In this document: one piece after another, positions 53,853 through 61,312 of the stretch
Position numbering within the stretch: position 1 is the stretch's first letter
How the letters are laid out: each line of letters begins with the position of its first letter
Source of the DNA: Lentilactobacillus otakiensis DSM 19908 = JCM 15040
GTDB lineage: Bacteria; Bacillota; Bacilli; Lactobacillales; Lactobacillaceae
NCBI RefSeq assembly: GCF_001434145.1
Contig: NZ_AZED01000014.1
Span: 576,907-640,906, forward strand
DNA: 64,000 bases
Direction of reading: 5' to 3'
Position numbers and translations under genes: made by a program
The notes under the pieces: model-generated
What the model was told of the DNA's origin: nothing
The model's input: the letters and a program-made list of their open reading frames with translations, nothing else
The model's database searches: none

Positions 53853-55310
53853 TTAGTATTTAATATCTTGGATATAACTTCGGATTTTCTCGATAATGTC
53901 ACGTTTGTTATTCCAACATTTCTGTGATAAATCAACTGGATACTTTTGCGGATTCAATTCCCGCTTGTATTCAGGCCACAAAGATGCCAGCTCTTTTTCA
54001 GCGTAATGGACAATTTGCTTCAGGTTCGGTCGATCATAGATCAATTTGCCTTTTTCAAAAATTGGTTTCAGCAACGGTGTTGCATCGAAGTTCTCGACAT
54101 TTTTGTTGATATAAGTGTAGTTTGGATGGAACATGAAGATTGATTTTTCTTTGCGTGGATCCTCATCGGCCAACGTCACGTAATCACCTTCGGACTTGCC
54201 GTCTTTGCTGTCGGTAATCCGCCAAACCTGCTTTTTACCAGGTGTCGAAACTTTTTCCGCATTACCGGAAATCTTGATGGTGTCGGTCATTTTACCATTA
54301 TTATCCTCAACGGAAACCATCTTGTAGACAGCGCCCAGAGCCGGCTGATCAAAGGCAGTAATCACTTTGGTTCCCACACCCCAAACGTCAATCTTGGCTT
54401 GTTGCATCTTCAAACTGGCAATCGTGGTCTCGTCCAAGTCGTTGGATGCATAAATCTTAGTATTTGGATAACCGGCATTGTCAAGGACTTCACGGACACG
54501 TTTGGAGAGGTAAGCCATATCCCCTGAATCCAAGCGGACACCGGCAAAGTTAATCTTGTCGCCCATTTCATTAGCTACCTTGATGGCACTTGGCATGCCG
54601 CTTTTAAGCGTGTCATAAGTATCAACCAGGAAGACACAGTCATGATGGGTCTGAGCGTATGCCTTGAAAGCATCATAATCGTTACCAAATGATTCAACTA
54701 ATGAGTGGGCATGCGTCCCACTGATTGGAATGCCGAACTTCTTGCCGGCTAAGACATTTGAGGTGGCGTTGAATCCACCAATGATGGTTGCCCGAGTTCC
54801 CCAAAGAGCAGCAGAAACTTCCTGAGCTCGGCGGGTTCCAAATTCCATCAACGGATCATCGCCAACCACCGTCCGAATTCGGGAGGCTTTGGTTGCAATC
54901 AATGTCTGGTAGTTCACCATATTCAAAATGGCAGTCTCAACCAGCTGACACTCACACAAACTCCCCTCAACTTGCAGAATCGGCTCGTTAGCAAAAACAA
55001 TGTCGCCTTCGTAAGCAGATTTGATATTACCCTTAAATTCGAAGTTTCTTAAGTATTCTAAAAAACTATCCGGATAGTCTGTCACTTGTCGCAAATAATC
55101 GATATCATCATCAGTGAATTTTAAATTTTCAATATACTGAATAATGTGTTCAAGACCGGCAAACACCGCGTAGCCATTGCCAAACGGCAGTTTGCGGAAA
55201 AACACTTCAAAAACCGCCTTTCGATTCTCCATATGCTTTTCAAAGTATGTGGCCATCATGTTGATCTCATAAAAATCGGTATGAAGCGTTAAATTATCGT
55301 GTTCTGACAT
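53853..55310 (-). CDS. pncB: Nicotinate phosphoribosyltransferase
   Basis: Joins nicotinate and PRPP to give nicotinate mononucleotide. 485 residues with LTLHTDFYEINMMATYF near the N-terminus, FGTRRAQEVSAALWGTRATIIGG and GVRLDSGDMAYLSKRVREVLD, and KIDVWGVGTKVITA. GGGGAGG lies about 14 bases before the ATG, rather far. Co-transcribed with nadE. It makes the cell able to use external niacin. Confidence 0.94.
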   Translation of the reverse strand: MSEHDNLTLHTDFYEINMMATYFEKHMENRKAVFEVFFRKLPFGNGYAVFAGLEHIIQYIENLKFTDDDIDYLRQVTDYPDSFLEYLRNFEFKGNIKSAYEGDIVFANEPILQVEGSLCECQLVETAILNMVNYQTLIATKASRIRTVVGDDPLMEFGTRRAQEVSAALWGTRATIIGGFNATSNVLAGKKFGIPISGTHAHSLVESFGNDYDAFKAYAQTHHDCVFLVDTYDTLKSGMPSAIKVANEMGDKINFAGVRLDSGDMAYLSKRVREVLDNAGYPNTKIYASNDLDETTIASLKMQQAKIDVWGVGTKVITAFDQPALGAVYKMVSVEDNNGKMTDTIKISGNAEKVSTPGKKQVWRITDSKDGKSEGDYVTLADEDPRKEKSIFMFHPNYTYINKNVENFDATPLLKPIFEKGKLIYDRPNLKQIVHYAEKELASLWPEYKRELNPQKYPVDLSQKCWNNKRDIIEKIRSYIQDIKY

Positions 55311-55429
55311 ATTGTGTCAATATCCTCCCCGGAGATTTGTTATATAATTAGTATATATTCTATCATTTTTACGATTATTAACAAAAATAATCTCGTGATC
55401 GACATAAAATGAAATTTTAAGGAGCTATT

Positions 55430-56173
55430 ATGGATAACCAAAGCACCACCAGAACAGTTGATATCTTGGGCATTCCGTTCTTTAATACCACCGAGACCGA
55501 CTTCCAAGAAATCTTACATAACAAAATCAATGACCACACGAATACCTTTGTCGTTACCGCCAACCCGGAAATTGTCATGTACGCCAAAGCCAACCCGCGT
55601 TACGCTGAATTAATTCAGTCTGCCGACTACATTATTCCAGATGGCATTGGAATTATCATGGGCGCTAAAATGCTTAAAACACCGTTGCAGGAACGAGTAA
55701 CAGGATATGATCTGTTTGTTCATTTGCTTGAATGGGGAAATGCGCATCAAAAATCAGCATTCTTCATCGGCGCCCAACCGGCAGTCATTCGCAAACTAAA
55801 AAAAGCCGTTCAGGAAAACTACCCATTTTTAACAATTGCCGGCACTCACGATGGCTATTTTGGTGATGATCGCAATATCGTTCGAGACATTAAGCGAACC
55901 AAGCCAGATATGGTCTTTGTCGCAACCGGTTACCCTAAACAAGAAGAATTTATTAACAAAAATCGCTCAACTGCTGATGCACTTTGGATTGGGATCGGCG
56001 GTTCATTTGATGTATTGACGGGCACAGTTAAACGCGCGCCGAAATCTTGGCAGCGAATGCATTTGGAATGGTTGTATCGAGTTGTAAAGGAGCCCAGCCG
56101 CTTTGGACGCTTGATGGTATTGCCGAAGTATTTGTGGCAGGTAATTAAACAAAAGTATTCACGGAAAAAATGA
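55430..56173 (+). CDS. tagA: N-acetylmannosaminyltransferase TagA (WecG/TagA/CpsF family)
   Basis: Adds ManNAc to the lipid-linked GlcNAc in the wall teichoic acid linkage unit. 247 residues; TANPEIVMYAKANPRYAELI near residue 42, IPDGIGIIMGAKML near residue 74 (catalytic Asp) and RAPKSWQRMHLEWLYRVVKEPSRFGR, the family hallmark near residue 200. AAGGAGCTATT precedes the ATG. Followed ten bases later by a small membrane protein. Confidence 0.94.
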   Translation: MDNQSTTRTVDILGIPFFNTTETDFQEILHNKINDHTNTFVVTANPEIVMYAKANPRYAELIQSADYIIPDGIGIIMGAKMLKTPLQERVTGYDLFVHLLEWGNAHQKSAFFIGAQPAVIRKLKKAVQENYPFLTIAGTHDGYFGDDRNIVRDIKRTKPDMVFVATGYPKQEEFINKNRSTADALWIGIGGSFDVLTGTVKRAPKSWQRMHLEWLYRVVKEPSRFGRLMVLPKYLWQVIKQKYSRKK

Positions 56174-56182
56174 GGTGTTCTA

Positions 56183-56530
56183 GTGAAAAGCGTTTCGGCC
56201 AAGAATGTAACTATTTTTTTCATTGTCTTTCTAGTTGGGGGAATGATTTGGAACTTGATTGATCATGAAGCCATGATTCAAGACAGCCAATATGACCTAT
56301 TGGGCATTTGGGCTTTGGGGTATGTGACCAGTTATCTACGTTTCTCCCGGATCAGCTTTTACGTTATCTATTTTGTGTTGTGGATGGTCGTTTTACGTCA
56401 AGTTGGTGGGTACTATGACTGGACTTCGTGGATTGTCTTTGCGTTTGTCGCAGCATTAATGAGCTGGATCACCGATTTGATTCGAAGCGTTTATGCAACT
56501 CGATATGACAAAGTGAAGAAGAAAAAATAA
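56183..56530 (+). CDS. Small membrane protein of unknown function
   Basis: 115 residues with about four hydrophobic segments (ITIFFIVFLVGGMIW region, LLGIWALGYVTSYL, FYVIYFVLWMVVL and WIVFAFVAALMSWI) and a basic tail ending KVKKKK. No family recognised. The start is GTG after GAGGTGTTCTA. It lies ten bases after tagA, so a part in cell-envelope biosynthesis is possible. Stop codon followed at once by repeat element copy E. Confidence 0.8.
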   Translation: MKSVSAKNVTIFFIVFLVGGMIWNLIDHEAMIQDSQYDLLGIWALGYVTSYLRFSRISFYVIYFVLWMVVLRQVGGYYDWTSWIVFAFVAALMSWITDLIRSVYATRYDKVKKKK

Positions 56531-56659
56531 AGAGAGTGCGACGAAAGGCGTTTTGATCCCAGAGTTTAAGCCCATTAATTGATTATTCCTGGTTTTGGAA
56601 TGATTGATTGATGGGCTTAAATGGCCGGGATCAGCCGATCGTTGCACGTTTTAGCTACA
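56531..56659 (+). repeat. Palindromic repeat element, copy E
   Basis: Begins directly after the stop codon with AGAGAGTGCGACGAAAGGCG. Left arm GATCCCAGAGTTTAAGCCCAT and right arm ATGGGCTTAAATGGCCGGGATC pair imperfectly; the loop region ATTATTCCTGGTTTTGGAAT is nearly identical to copy A, yet the inner stem bases differ on both arms. Ends CGTTGCACGTTTTAGCTA. The ends GTGCGACGA and TCGTTGCAC are complementary. Confidence 0.8.
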
Positions 56660-56671
56660 TAACAGAGAACC

Positions 56672-56726
56672 ACAAAAAACGAGCATGAGGCAAAAGTTTG
56701 CTCTTTTGTCCCATTCTCGTTTTATT
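56672..56726. terminator. Bidirectional terminator before the GNAT gene
   Basis: AAAACGAGCATGAGG...CCATTCTCGTTTT with inner CAAAAG...CTTTTG. Between convergent genes. Same core as the hairpin at 801-856, and, as there, about 15-25 bases after a palindromic element. Confidence 0.8.
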
Positions 56727-57183
56727 GAATAAAAGATATTAATTTCATTTCCAACAATGGGTATGGTCTACCCTGGTCATCGGTGGGAAACCGTTTAACC
56801 GTCTGAAATCCCAAGTGCTTATAAAAGGCAAGTGCCTGGGTATTTTGTTCGTTAACGGTTGTTTGAGTCACGCCATACTTGACGATGCCAAGCTGAATCA
56901 GTTGCTTACCAATCCCTTGACCACGATGGCCCGACGCAACAAATAACATTTCAAGTTGGTTCTTATCAATCCCCATGAACCCAATTGGAGAATGTTCTGT
57001 ATCAAACATCACAACCAATGTGGAAACAAATTTAAGGGCAGCCATCGCGTCTGGTTTAATCTGCTGTGTTTCTTCAGCTGATAAAAAATGATGCGTTTCA
57101 TTGACTGAACTTTCCCACACGCGGATTAATTGGGCAAGGATTTTTGGTGTCCGATTTTCTCTTGAGATCAATTGAGCCTGCAT
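56722..57183 (-). CDS. GNAT-family N-acetyltransferase
   Basis: 153 residues. GNAT fold with acetyl-CoA loop VASGHRGQGIGKQLIQLGI near residue 92 and the C-terminal VNEQNTQALAFYKHLGFQTVKR. The start at 57183 follows AAGGAGTTAAGT; the open frame extends further upstream through the neighbouring hairpin but with no start signal. The sequence resembles YjaB/ElaA-type acetyltransferases; the substrate is unknown. Confidence 0.88.
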   Translation of the reverse strand: MQAQLISRENRTPKILAQLIRVWESSVNETHHFLSAEETQQIKPDAMAALKFVSTLVVMFDTEHSPIGFMGIDKNQLEMLFVASGHRGQGIGKQLIQLGIVKYGVTQTTVNEQNTQALAFYKHLGFQTVKRFPTDDQGRPYPLLEMKLISFIQ

Positions 57184-57239
57184 ACTTAACTCCTTGGGAA
57201 TGTGATTGATGAGATACTTGCAATGGTTTTGCGTGTCTA

Positions 57240-57373
57240 CTTTGAGGACAGCTCCGATAACCCTGATCGCTACACATAAGCGGTAAATGACAATTAATGA
57301 ACAAAGACCGTTCATCAATTGCCATTTTCCACTTATGCACCGCGATCACCCGGGTCTCGTCGCTCACTCTTTT
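57240..57373 (-). repeat. Palindromic repeat element, copy F
   Basis: Minus strand begins AGAGTGAGCGACGAGACCCGG, in which GAG TGA are the last codons of nagR. Long inverted repeat: 57264-57302 against 57310-57348, 31 of 39 positions complementary, with most mismatches compatible with G-U pairs; 7-base loop. The far end is TATCGGAGCTGTCC, close to CATCGGAACACG of copy B. Confidence 0.75.
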
Positions 57374-58068
57374 TCCAAATAAAACTCAAACCGATCGCCC
57401 ACATATTGGGTTCTAACATACTCAAACGGTCTGCCATCCTGCAAATACGTGATTTGACGCAGCCTTAAAATGGCGTCACCCCGCTTGATATTGAGGTACT
57501 CTGCAATTCTTTCCGATGCCAGCATTGCTGAAACGGTCTGCTGGGCCTTGCCGATTTGCAGGTCCTTTTTTTGTTCCAAAGTTCGGTACAGTGAACTTGT
57601 CACTTCTGACTTCTCCAAGCCATCGACAATGTTTTCCGGAACCGTCGCCACTTCAAAACAAATCGGAATTTCATCCCCATATCGGATTCGTTCCATTCTC
57701 AGCACCGCTTGATCCTGTGTGATATTTAGCTTTTCCATTTCGCTCAATGATGGTTCCATCGTATGATACGAAATTGTTTTGCTGGAAGGTTGCTTACCCT
57801 GCGCCAGCATCAGATCAGTGAAACCGGTAACTCCTGACATCTTTTCTTGGACTTTTTGGTTGGCCACAAAAGTTCCCGACCCAACCCGGCGTTCCAAAAT
57901 TCCTTCATCAACCAGGGTTTGAATGGCTTGACGTAACGTCATCCGGCTGACACCAAAGTCCGTCGACAATTCACGCTCAGAGGGAATTCGATCACCAATT
58001 TTCCACTTATTTGCTTCAATATTTCGTTTAATCTCGTTATGAATTTGAATATAAATTGGTAAACCCAC
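57364..58068 (-). CDS. nagR: GntR-family regulator NagR (YvoA type)
   Basis: 234 residues of the HutC subgroup. Winged helix-turn-helix in residues about 1-75 (RIPSERELSTDFGVSRMTLRQAIQTLVDEGILERRVGSGTF) and a UTRA effector domain after it. The homologue in B. subtilis senses amino sugar phosphates and represses nag genes. The GTG at 58068 is preferred, nine bases after AAGGGAG; the TTG three codons up touches that site. It follows nagA by about 15 bases. The last codon and stop overlap repeat copy F. Confidence 0.9.
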   Translation of the reverse strand: MGLPIYIQIHNEIKRNIEANKWKIGDRIPSERELSTDFGVSRMTLRQAIQTLVDEGILERRVGSGTFVANQKVQEKMSGVTGFTDLMLAQGKQPSSKTISYHTMEPSLSEMEKLNITQDQAVLRMERIRYGDEIPICFEVATVPENIVDGLEKSEVTSSLYRTLEQKKDLQIGKAQQTVSAMLASERIAEYLNIKRGDAILRLRQITYLQDGRPFEYVRTQYVGDRFEFYLEKE

Positions 58069-58082
58069 TGATACCAACTCCC

Positions 58083-59219
58083 TTAGTCTTTATTCACTAA
58101 TTTGCCATAACTATACGTTGCCATAAGGTCTAGGTGATTGTCAAACAAATTTAAATCGGCATCATACCCAGTCTCAAGGAATCCCTTCCCTTTGAGTTGA
58201 AATTCTTCGGCCTGATTGGTCGAGGTCATTTTGACCGCTGAGGCAATCGAACAGTTGGTAAACTGAATAATATTTTTAAATGCATGTGAAAATTTGAGAA
58301 CCGATCCCGCCAAATGACCATTTTGAAGGATTGCGCGACCAGCGTGAACCCGGACCGGTTGGCCGCCAAGTTGATATAACCCGTCTGGTTCTCCCTTTGC
58401 CTCCATCGAATCGGTAATCAATTCCAATCGGTTGGGTCCAATTATCCGATAGGCAATTTGGACCGCTTCGGGAACCACATGAAAACCATCACAGATCAGT
58501 TCAACTTTGGCAGTCTTGGAGAGCATCGCATAGCCAACCACCCCGACCTCTCGATGATGAAGCCCACGTTGGGCGTTAAACAAATGCGTGATGTGCTGGG
58601 GTTGAACCTGTTGAAGCAACTCATGAGTCGCATCGGAGTGGCCAACAGCCATTTCAATCCCATGTTTTTGGCAATAGTCAAATGCAGATGTGTCAGTGCC
58701 CATTTCCGGAGCGTAGGTCAAGATCCTGACCAAGCCACCTGAAAGTTTGTTCCATTTGGCAATCTTGTTGGCACTTAACCGCTGAATCAAGCCAATCGGT
58801 TGTGCCCCATTATATTTCGGTGAAATAAACGGCCCTTCAAGGTGGATCCCCAAAATTTTTGGGTTCGACTGAGCAGCCGTTCTAATCGTCTGCATGCTGT
58901 TTGAAATTGCTTCGGCACTCTGGGTCATTGTTGTCAGAAAAACGCTTGTCACGCCTTCCTGAGCCATTTGGTCGACAATCCTGCTCACCACCTGGGGATC
59001 GGAATTCATTGAATCAGCCCCATAACCGCCATGAGTATGAACATCGATGAAACCGGGAACAACTGTCCGATCAGAAGCATCCAGAATCTGATCATCTTTC
59101 TGTTGCTGAAAATCACTCATTTCGCCAACTGATCGAATTTTTTGGTCAAACCTGAGATAACCGTCCCTAATCACACGTTTACCAGTATAAATTGTTGCAT
59201 GAGTCAAAACTGTTAACAT
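58083..59219 (-). CDS. nagA: N-acetylglucosamine-6-phosphate deacetylase
   Basis: Removes acetate from GlcNAc-6-P. 378 residues, amidohydrolase fold: metal ligands in FIDVHTHGGYGAD near residue 58, GIHLEGPFISPKYNGA near residue 125, VGHSDATH near residue 190, HLFNAQRGLHHR near residue 215, and ELITDSMEAKGEPDG, the catalytic Asp region. The ATG at 59219 follows GGAGAAGTT; the longer frame overlaps proC. Between proC and nagR on the same strand. The partner deaminase nagB is not in the window. Confidence 0.94.
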   Translation of the reverse strand: MLTVLTHATIYTGKRVIRDGYLRFDQKIRSVGEMSDFQQQKDDQILDASDRTVVPGFIDVHTHGGYGADSMNSDPQVVSRIVDQMAQEGVTSVFLTTMTQSAEAISNSMQTIRTAAQSNPKILGIHLEGPFISPKYNGAQPIGLIQRLSANKIAKWNKLSGGLVRILTYAPEMGTDTSAFDYCQKHGIEMAVGHSDATHELLQQVQPQHITHLFNAQRGLHHREVGVVGYAMLSKTAKVELICDGFHVVPEAVQIAYRIIGPNRLELITDSMEAKGEPDGLYQLGGQPVRVHAGRAILQNGHLAGSVLKFSHAFKNIIQFTNCSIASAVKMTSTNQAEEFQLKGKGFLETGYDADLNLFDNHLDLMATYSYGKLVNKD

Positions 59220-59238
59220 AACTTCTCCAAAATTAACG

Positions 59239-60036
59239 CTAATTTTTGCCAGTCGATTTAGCGATTGTTGCATCAATCCCCTTCACAACCGATGGCAGGA
59301 ATCCCGCGTCTTCCATTGCCAGAATGCCGGCAATCGTATCGCCACCTGGTGAGCAGACTTTATCGATCATCTCAGCCGGCGTCTGCCCAGAGGCCATTAA
59401 GGAATGAGCTGATCCCAAGGTCGTTTGAGCAGCAATCTTAGTTGCCATTTCTTTGGTCAAACCGTATTTGACCCCGGCACGACTTAAGCTGTCAATGAAG
59501 AAGTCAACATAAGCCACTGCACTGCCCGAAATGGCACTAAAGGCGGCAAACTTGCTTTCATCAAGTTCACTGACACTGCCCGTTGCCTCATACATAGCAA
59601 TCGCCTGTGCTTTTCGATCACCTGTCAAATTTTCGTTCGCTGCAACGGCAGTCATTCCCTGGCCAAATTCCGAGTTAATGTTTGGCAGACTCCGGAGAAT
59701 TGGCAGGTTATAATCTGTCAATTCCTCTAGCCGATTTAAGGAAACGCCGGAAACAATTGAAATCAAGGTCTTGTTGGCCGAAAGTTCATCCCGAATTTCG
59801 GCTAAGACATCTGCGGCGATCGCAGGGACGACAGCCAAAACAACCAAGTCACTGTCTTTAACAACAGCCACATTGGTTGCTTCTGCAGTTAAGCCATATT
59901 GCGACGCATACTTTCCATAATGCGCCTTGTGGGCACTGTGTACCAAAATGTCTTGAGCGGGCACAAATTTAGCGTTCAGCAAGCCTTGAATAATTGCCTG
60001 AGCCATTGCCCCAACACCGATAAAACCAATCTTCAT
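59239..60036 (-). CDS. proC: Pyrroline-5-carboxylate reductase
   Basis: Last step of proline synthesis. 265 residues; Rossmann motif IGFIGVGAMAQAIIQGLL at the N-terminus, and the C-terminal dimer domain ending SPGGDTIAGILAMEDAGF, the family signature. AAGGAGGCAAATT precedes the ATG. Likely promoter at 60087-60115. First gene of proC-nagA-nagR, a rather odd pairing of proline and amino sugar genes. Confidence 0.95.
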   Translation of the reverse strand: MKIGFIGVGAMAQAIIQGLLNAKFVPAQDILVHSAHKAHYGKYASQYGLTAEATNVAVVKDSDLVVLAVVPAIAADVLAEIRDELSANKTLISIVSGVSLNRLEELTDYNLPILRSLPNINSEFGQGMTAVAANENLTGDRKAQAIAMYEATGSVSELDESKFAAFSAISGSAVAYVDFFIDSLSRAGVKYGLTKEMATKIAAQTTLGSAHSLMASGQTPAEMIDKVCSPGGDTIAGILAMEDAGFLPSVVKGIDATIAKSTGKN

Positions 60037-60086
60037 AATTTGCCTCCTTAATTTTCAATCGGACTATTCCAATTCTTCTAACTTTG

Positions 60087-60115
60087 ACAATAGCGGAAAA
60101 TGACTGATTTTGCAA
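60087..60115 (-). promoter_or_regulatory. proC promoter
   Basis: Minus strand TTGCAA (60110-60115) and TATTGT (60087-60092), 17-bp spacer. Reasonable match. Confidence 0.6.
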
Positions 60116-60144
60116 TATCAAATTGGTCGATATTTAAAAATACA

Positions 60145-60184
60145 AAAAACGCCCATGACGAGTTCCTATCGTCACGGACGTTTA
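60145..60184 (-). terminator. Terminator of the tRNA-Tyr/tRNA-Gln unit
   Basis: Minus strand AACGTCCGTGACGA pairs with TCGTCATGGGCGTT over TAGGAAC, followed by a TTTT run. Confidence 0.82.
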
Positions 60185-60188
60185 GTAA

Positions 60189-60260
60189 TTGGGCTAGCTG
60201 GGTTCGAACCAGCGCATCACGGGATCAAAACCCGTTGCCTTACCTCTTGGCTATAGCCCA
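60189..60260 (-). tRNA. tRNA-Gln (anticodon TTG)
   Basis: 72 nt. Acceptor TGGGCTA pairs with TAGCCCA plus discriminator A. Anticodon stem ACGGG/CCCGT around TTTTGAT gives UUG. T arm GCTGGTTCGAACCCAGC. CCA not encoded. Confidence 0.95.
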
Positions 60261-60270
60261 ATAATAAAAA

Positions 60271-60353
60271 TGGAGGGGAGTGGATTCGAACCACCGAACC
60301 CGAAGGAGCGGATTTACAGTCCGCCGCGTTTAGCCAGACTTCGCTACCCCTCC
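60271..60353 (-). tRNA. tRNA-Tyr (anticodon GTA)
   Basis: 83-nt class II tRNA. Acceptor GGAGGGG pairs with CCCCTCC plus A. Anticodon stem GCGGA/TCCGC around CTGTAAA gives GUA. Long variable arm, T arm GGTGGTTCGAATCCACT. Eleven bases upstream of tRNA-Gln. Confidence 0.95.
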
Positions 60354-60385
60354 AAAAGGGTGTTGCTATCAAACCAACGAATATA

Positions 60386-60414
60386 ATAATACAAAATTTT
60401 AGCGATTTCGTCAA
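60386..60414 (-). promoter_or_regulatory. Promoter of the tRNA-Tyr/tRNA-Gln unit
   Basis: Minus strand TTGACG (60409-60414) and TATTAT (60386-60391), 17-bp spacer, about 33 bases before tRNA-Tyr. Confidence 0.75.
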
Positions 60415-60423
60415 GCGCAATAT

Positions 60424-61245
60424 TCAAAAAATCTCGAACGTTTTCAACTGATTTTCCCATTCAGAAATAAAATGATCGGTCTGCCATTCATTGTGACGGT
60501 GATTGTGGTACCCTACAGCGGCATTATAGTACGTGGTTGCCCCAATGGTGATTGGCTGAAGCCGTTGATGAATGTGGCCAAAAATAACCATATCGACCTG
60601 GTAGGCTTCAATTAATTTTTGAAATTTCAAGCTGCCCATCATCGCATTCGCCATATTCCAGAATCGAAAGTCATTCGTATAATGAATGAAATGCTGATTG
60701 GGAACAAAGTGCGTCATTATAATGACCTTTTTGCCTGCTAGTTTAGCGCTGTCGAGTTGTTTTCTCAGCTGCTCAATAACTATCCGCTCACGGTCGGGAT
60801 CGCTCATAGGCTGCGAAATTAAGCCGTCTATCCAGTAAGCCATTTTCCAACGATGAAATTCGTCTTCCGTCTTATCCTCGTTAGTGGCAAATGTATAGTC
60901 ATACCAACCGTTTATCCCGACAATTCGATAATCCGTTCCGGCAATATCCACAAACTGATTGTTGAGGTAACCTGGCCATCGCCCATTTTCAAGTTCATCA
61001 TAGCTGACGCCTTTAATCATGTCATGGTTGCCGGCGATGAAGAAAACATGAATTGGCGAAACTTCTTCAGCAAGTTGATTGACATAATCAACCGATTTCT
61101 GGAAGTCATTGAATAAATCTCCGGCAATTAAGTAATAATCAACGTCATGAGACTTGAGATAAGCTGCCTGCTGTTTAATTGTTGGTGCCAGTGCAACCTT
61201 ATTTAAGTCCAAGTGATTATCACTGGTTACGGCAATCTTTACCAT
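60424..61245 (-). CDS. Metallophosphoesterase (calcineurin-like)
   Basis: 273 residues. All metal motifs: VTSDNHLD at the start, IAGDLFNDF near residue 40, FFIAGNHDMI near residue 72, IMTHFVPNQH near residue 165 and IFGHIHQRLQP near residue 215. Cytosolic. Substrate unknown. The start at 61245 (VKIAVTSDNH) has GGGGAG eight bases upstream; one or two adjacent ATG codons earlier could also serve. Next to dtpT but with its own start region. Confidence 0.88.
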   Translation of the reverse strand: MVKIAVTSDNHLDLNKVALAPTIKQQAAYLKSHDVDYYLIAGDLFNDFQKSVDYVNQLAEEVSPIHVFFIAGNHDMIKGVSYDELENGRWPGYLNNQFVDIAGTDYRIVGINGWYDYTFATNEDKTEDEFHRWKMAYWIDGLISQPMSDPDRERIVIEQLRKQLDSAKLAGKKVIIMTHFVPNQHFIHYTNDFRFWNMANAMMGSLKFQKLIEAYQVDMVIFGHIHQRLQPITIGATTYYNAAVGYHNHRHNEWQTDHFISEWENQLKTFEIF

Positions 61246-61312
61246 CATCATTTCTCCCCAAAATAAAAATGTGCTATCCAGGTTAGGATAACACATTCAT
61301 TCAATCTTGAAT

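Noticed and set aside
57098..57367. 89-codon minus-strand open frame between nagR and the GNAT gene
   Set aside because: It runs through the palindromic element copy F and the GNAT N-terminus in another frame; no start signal.
60120..60135. AATTGGTCGATATT as a possible NagR operator
   Set aside because: Only one half resembles a HutC-type site, and it lies upstream of proC with no second half.
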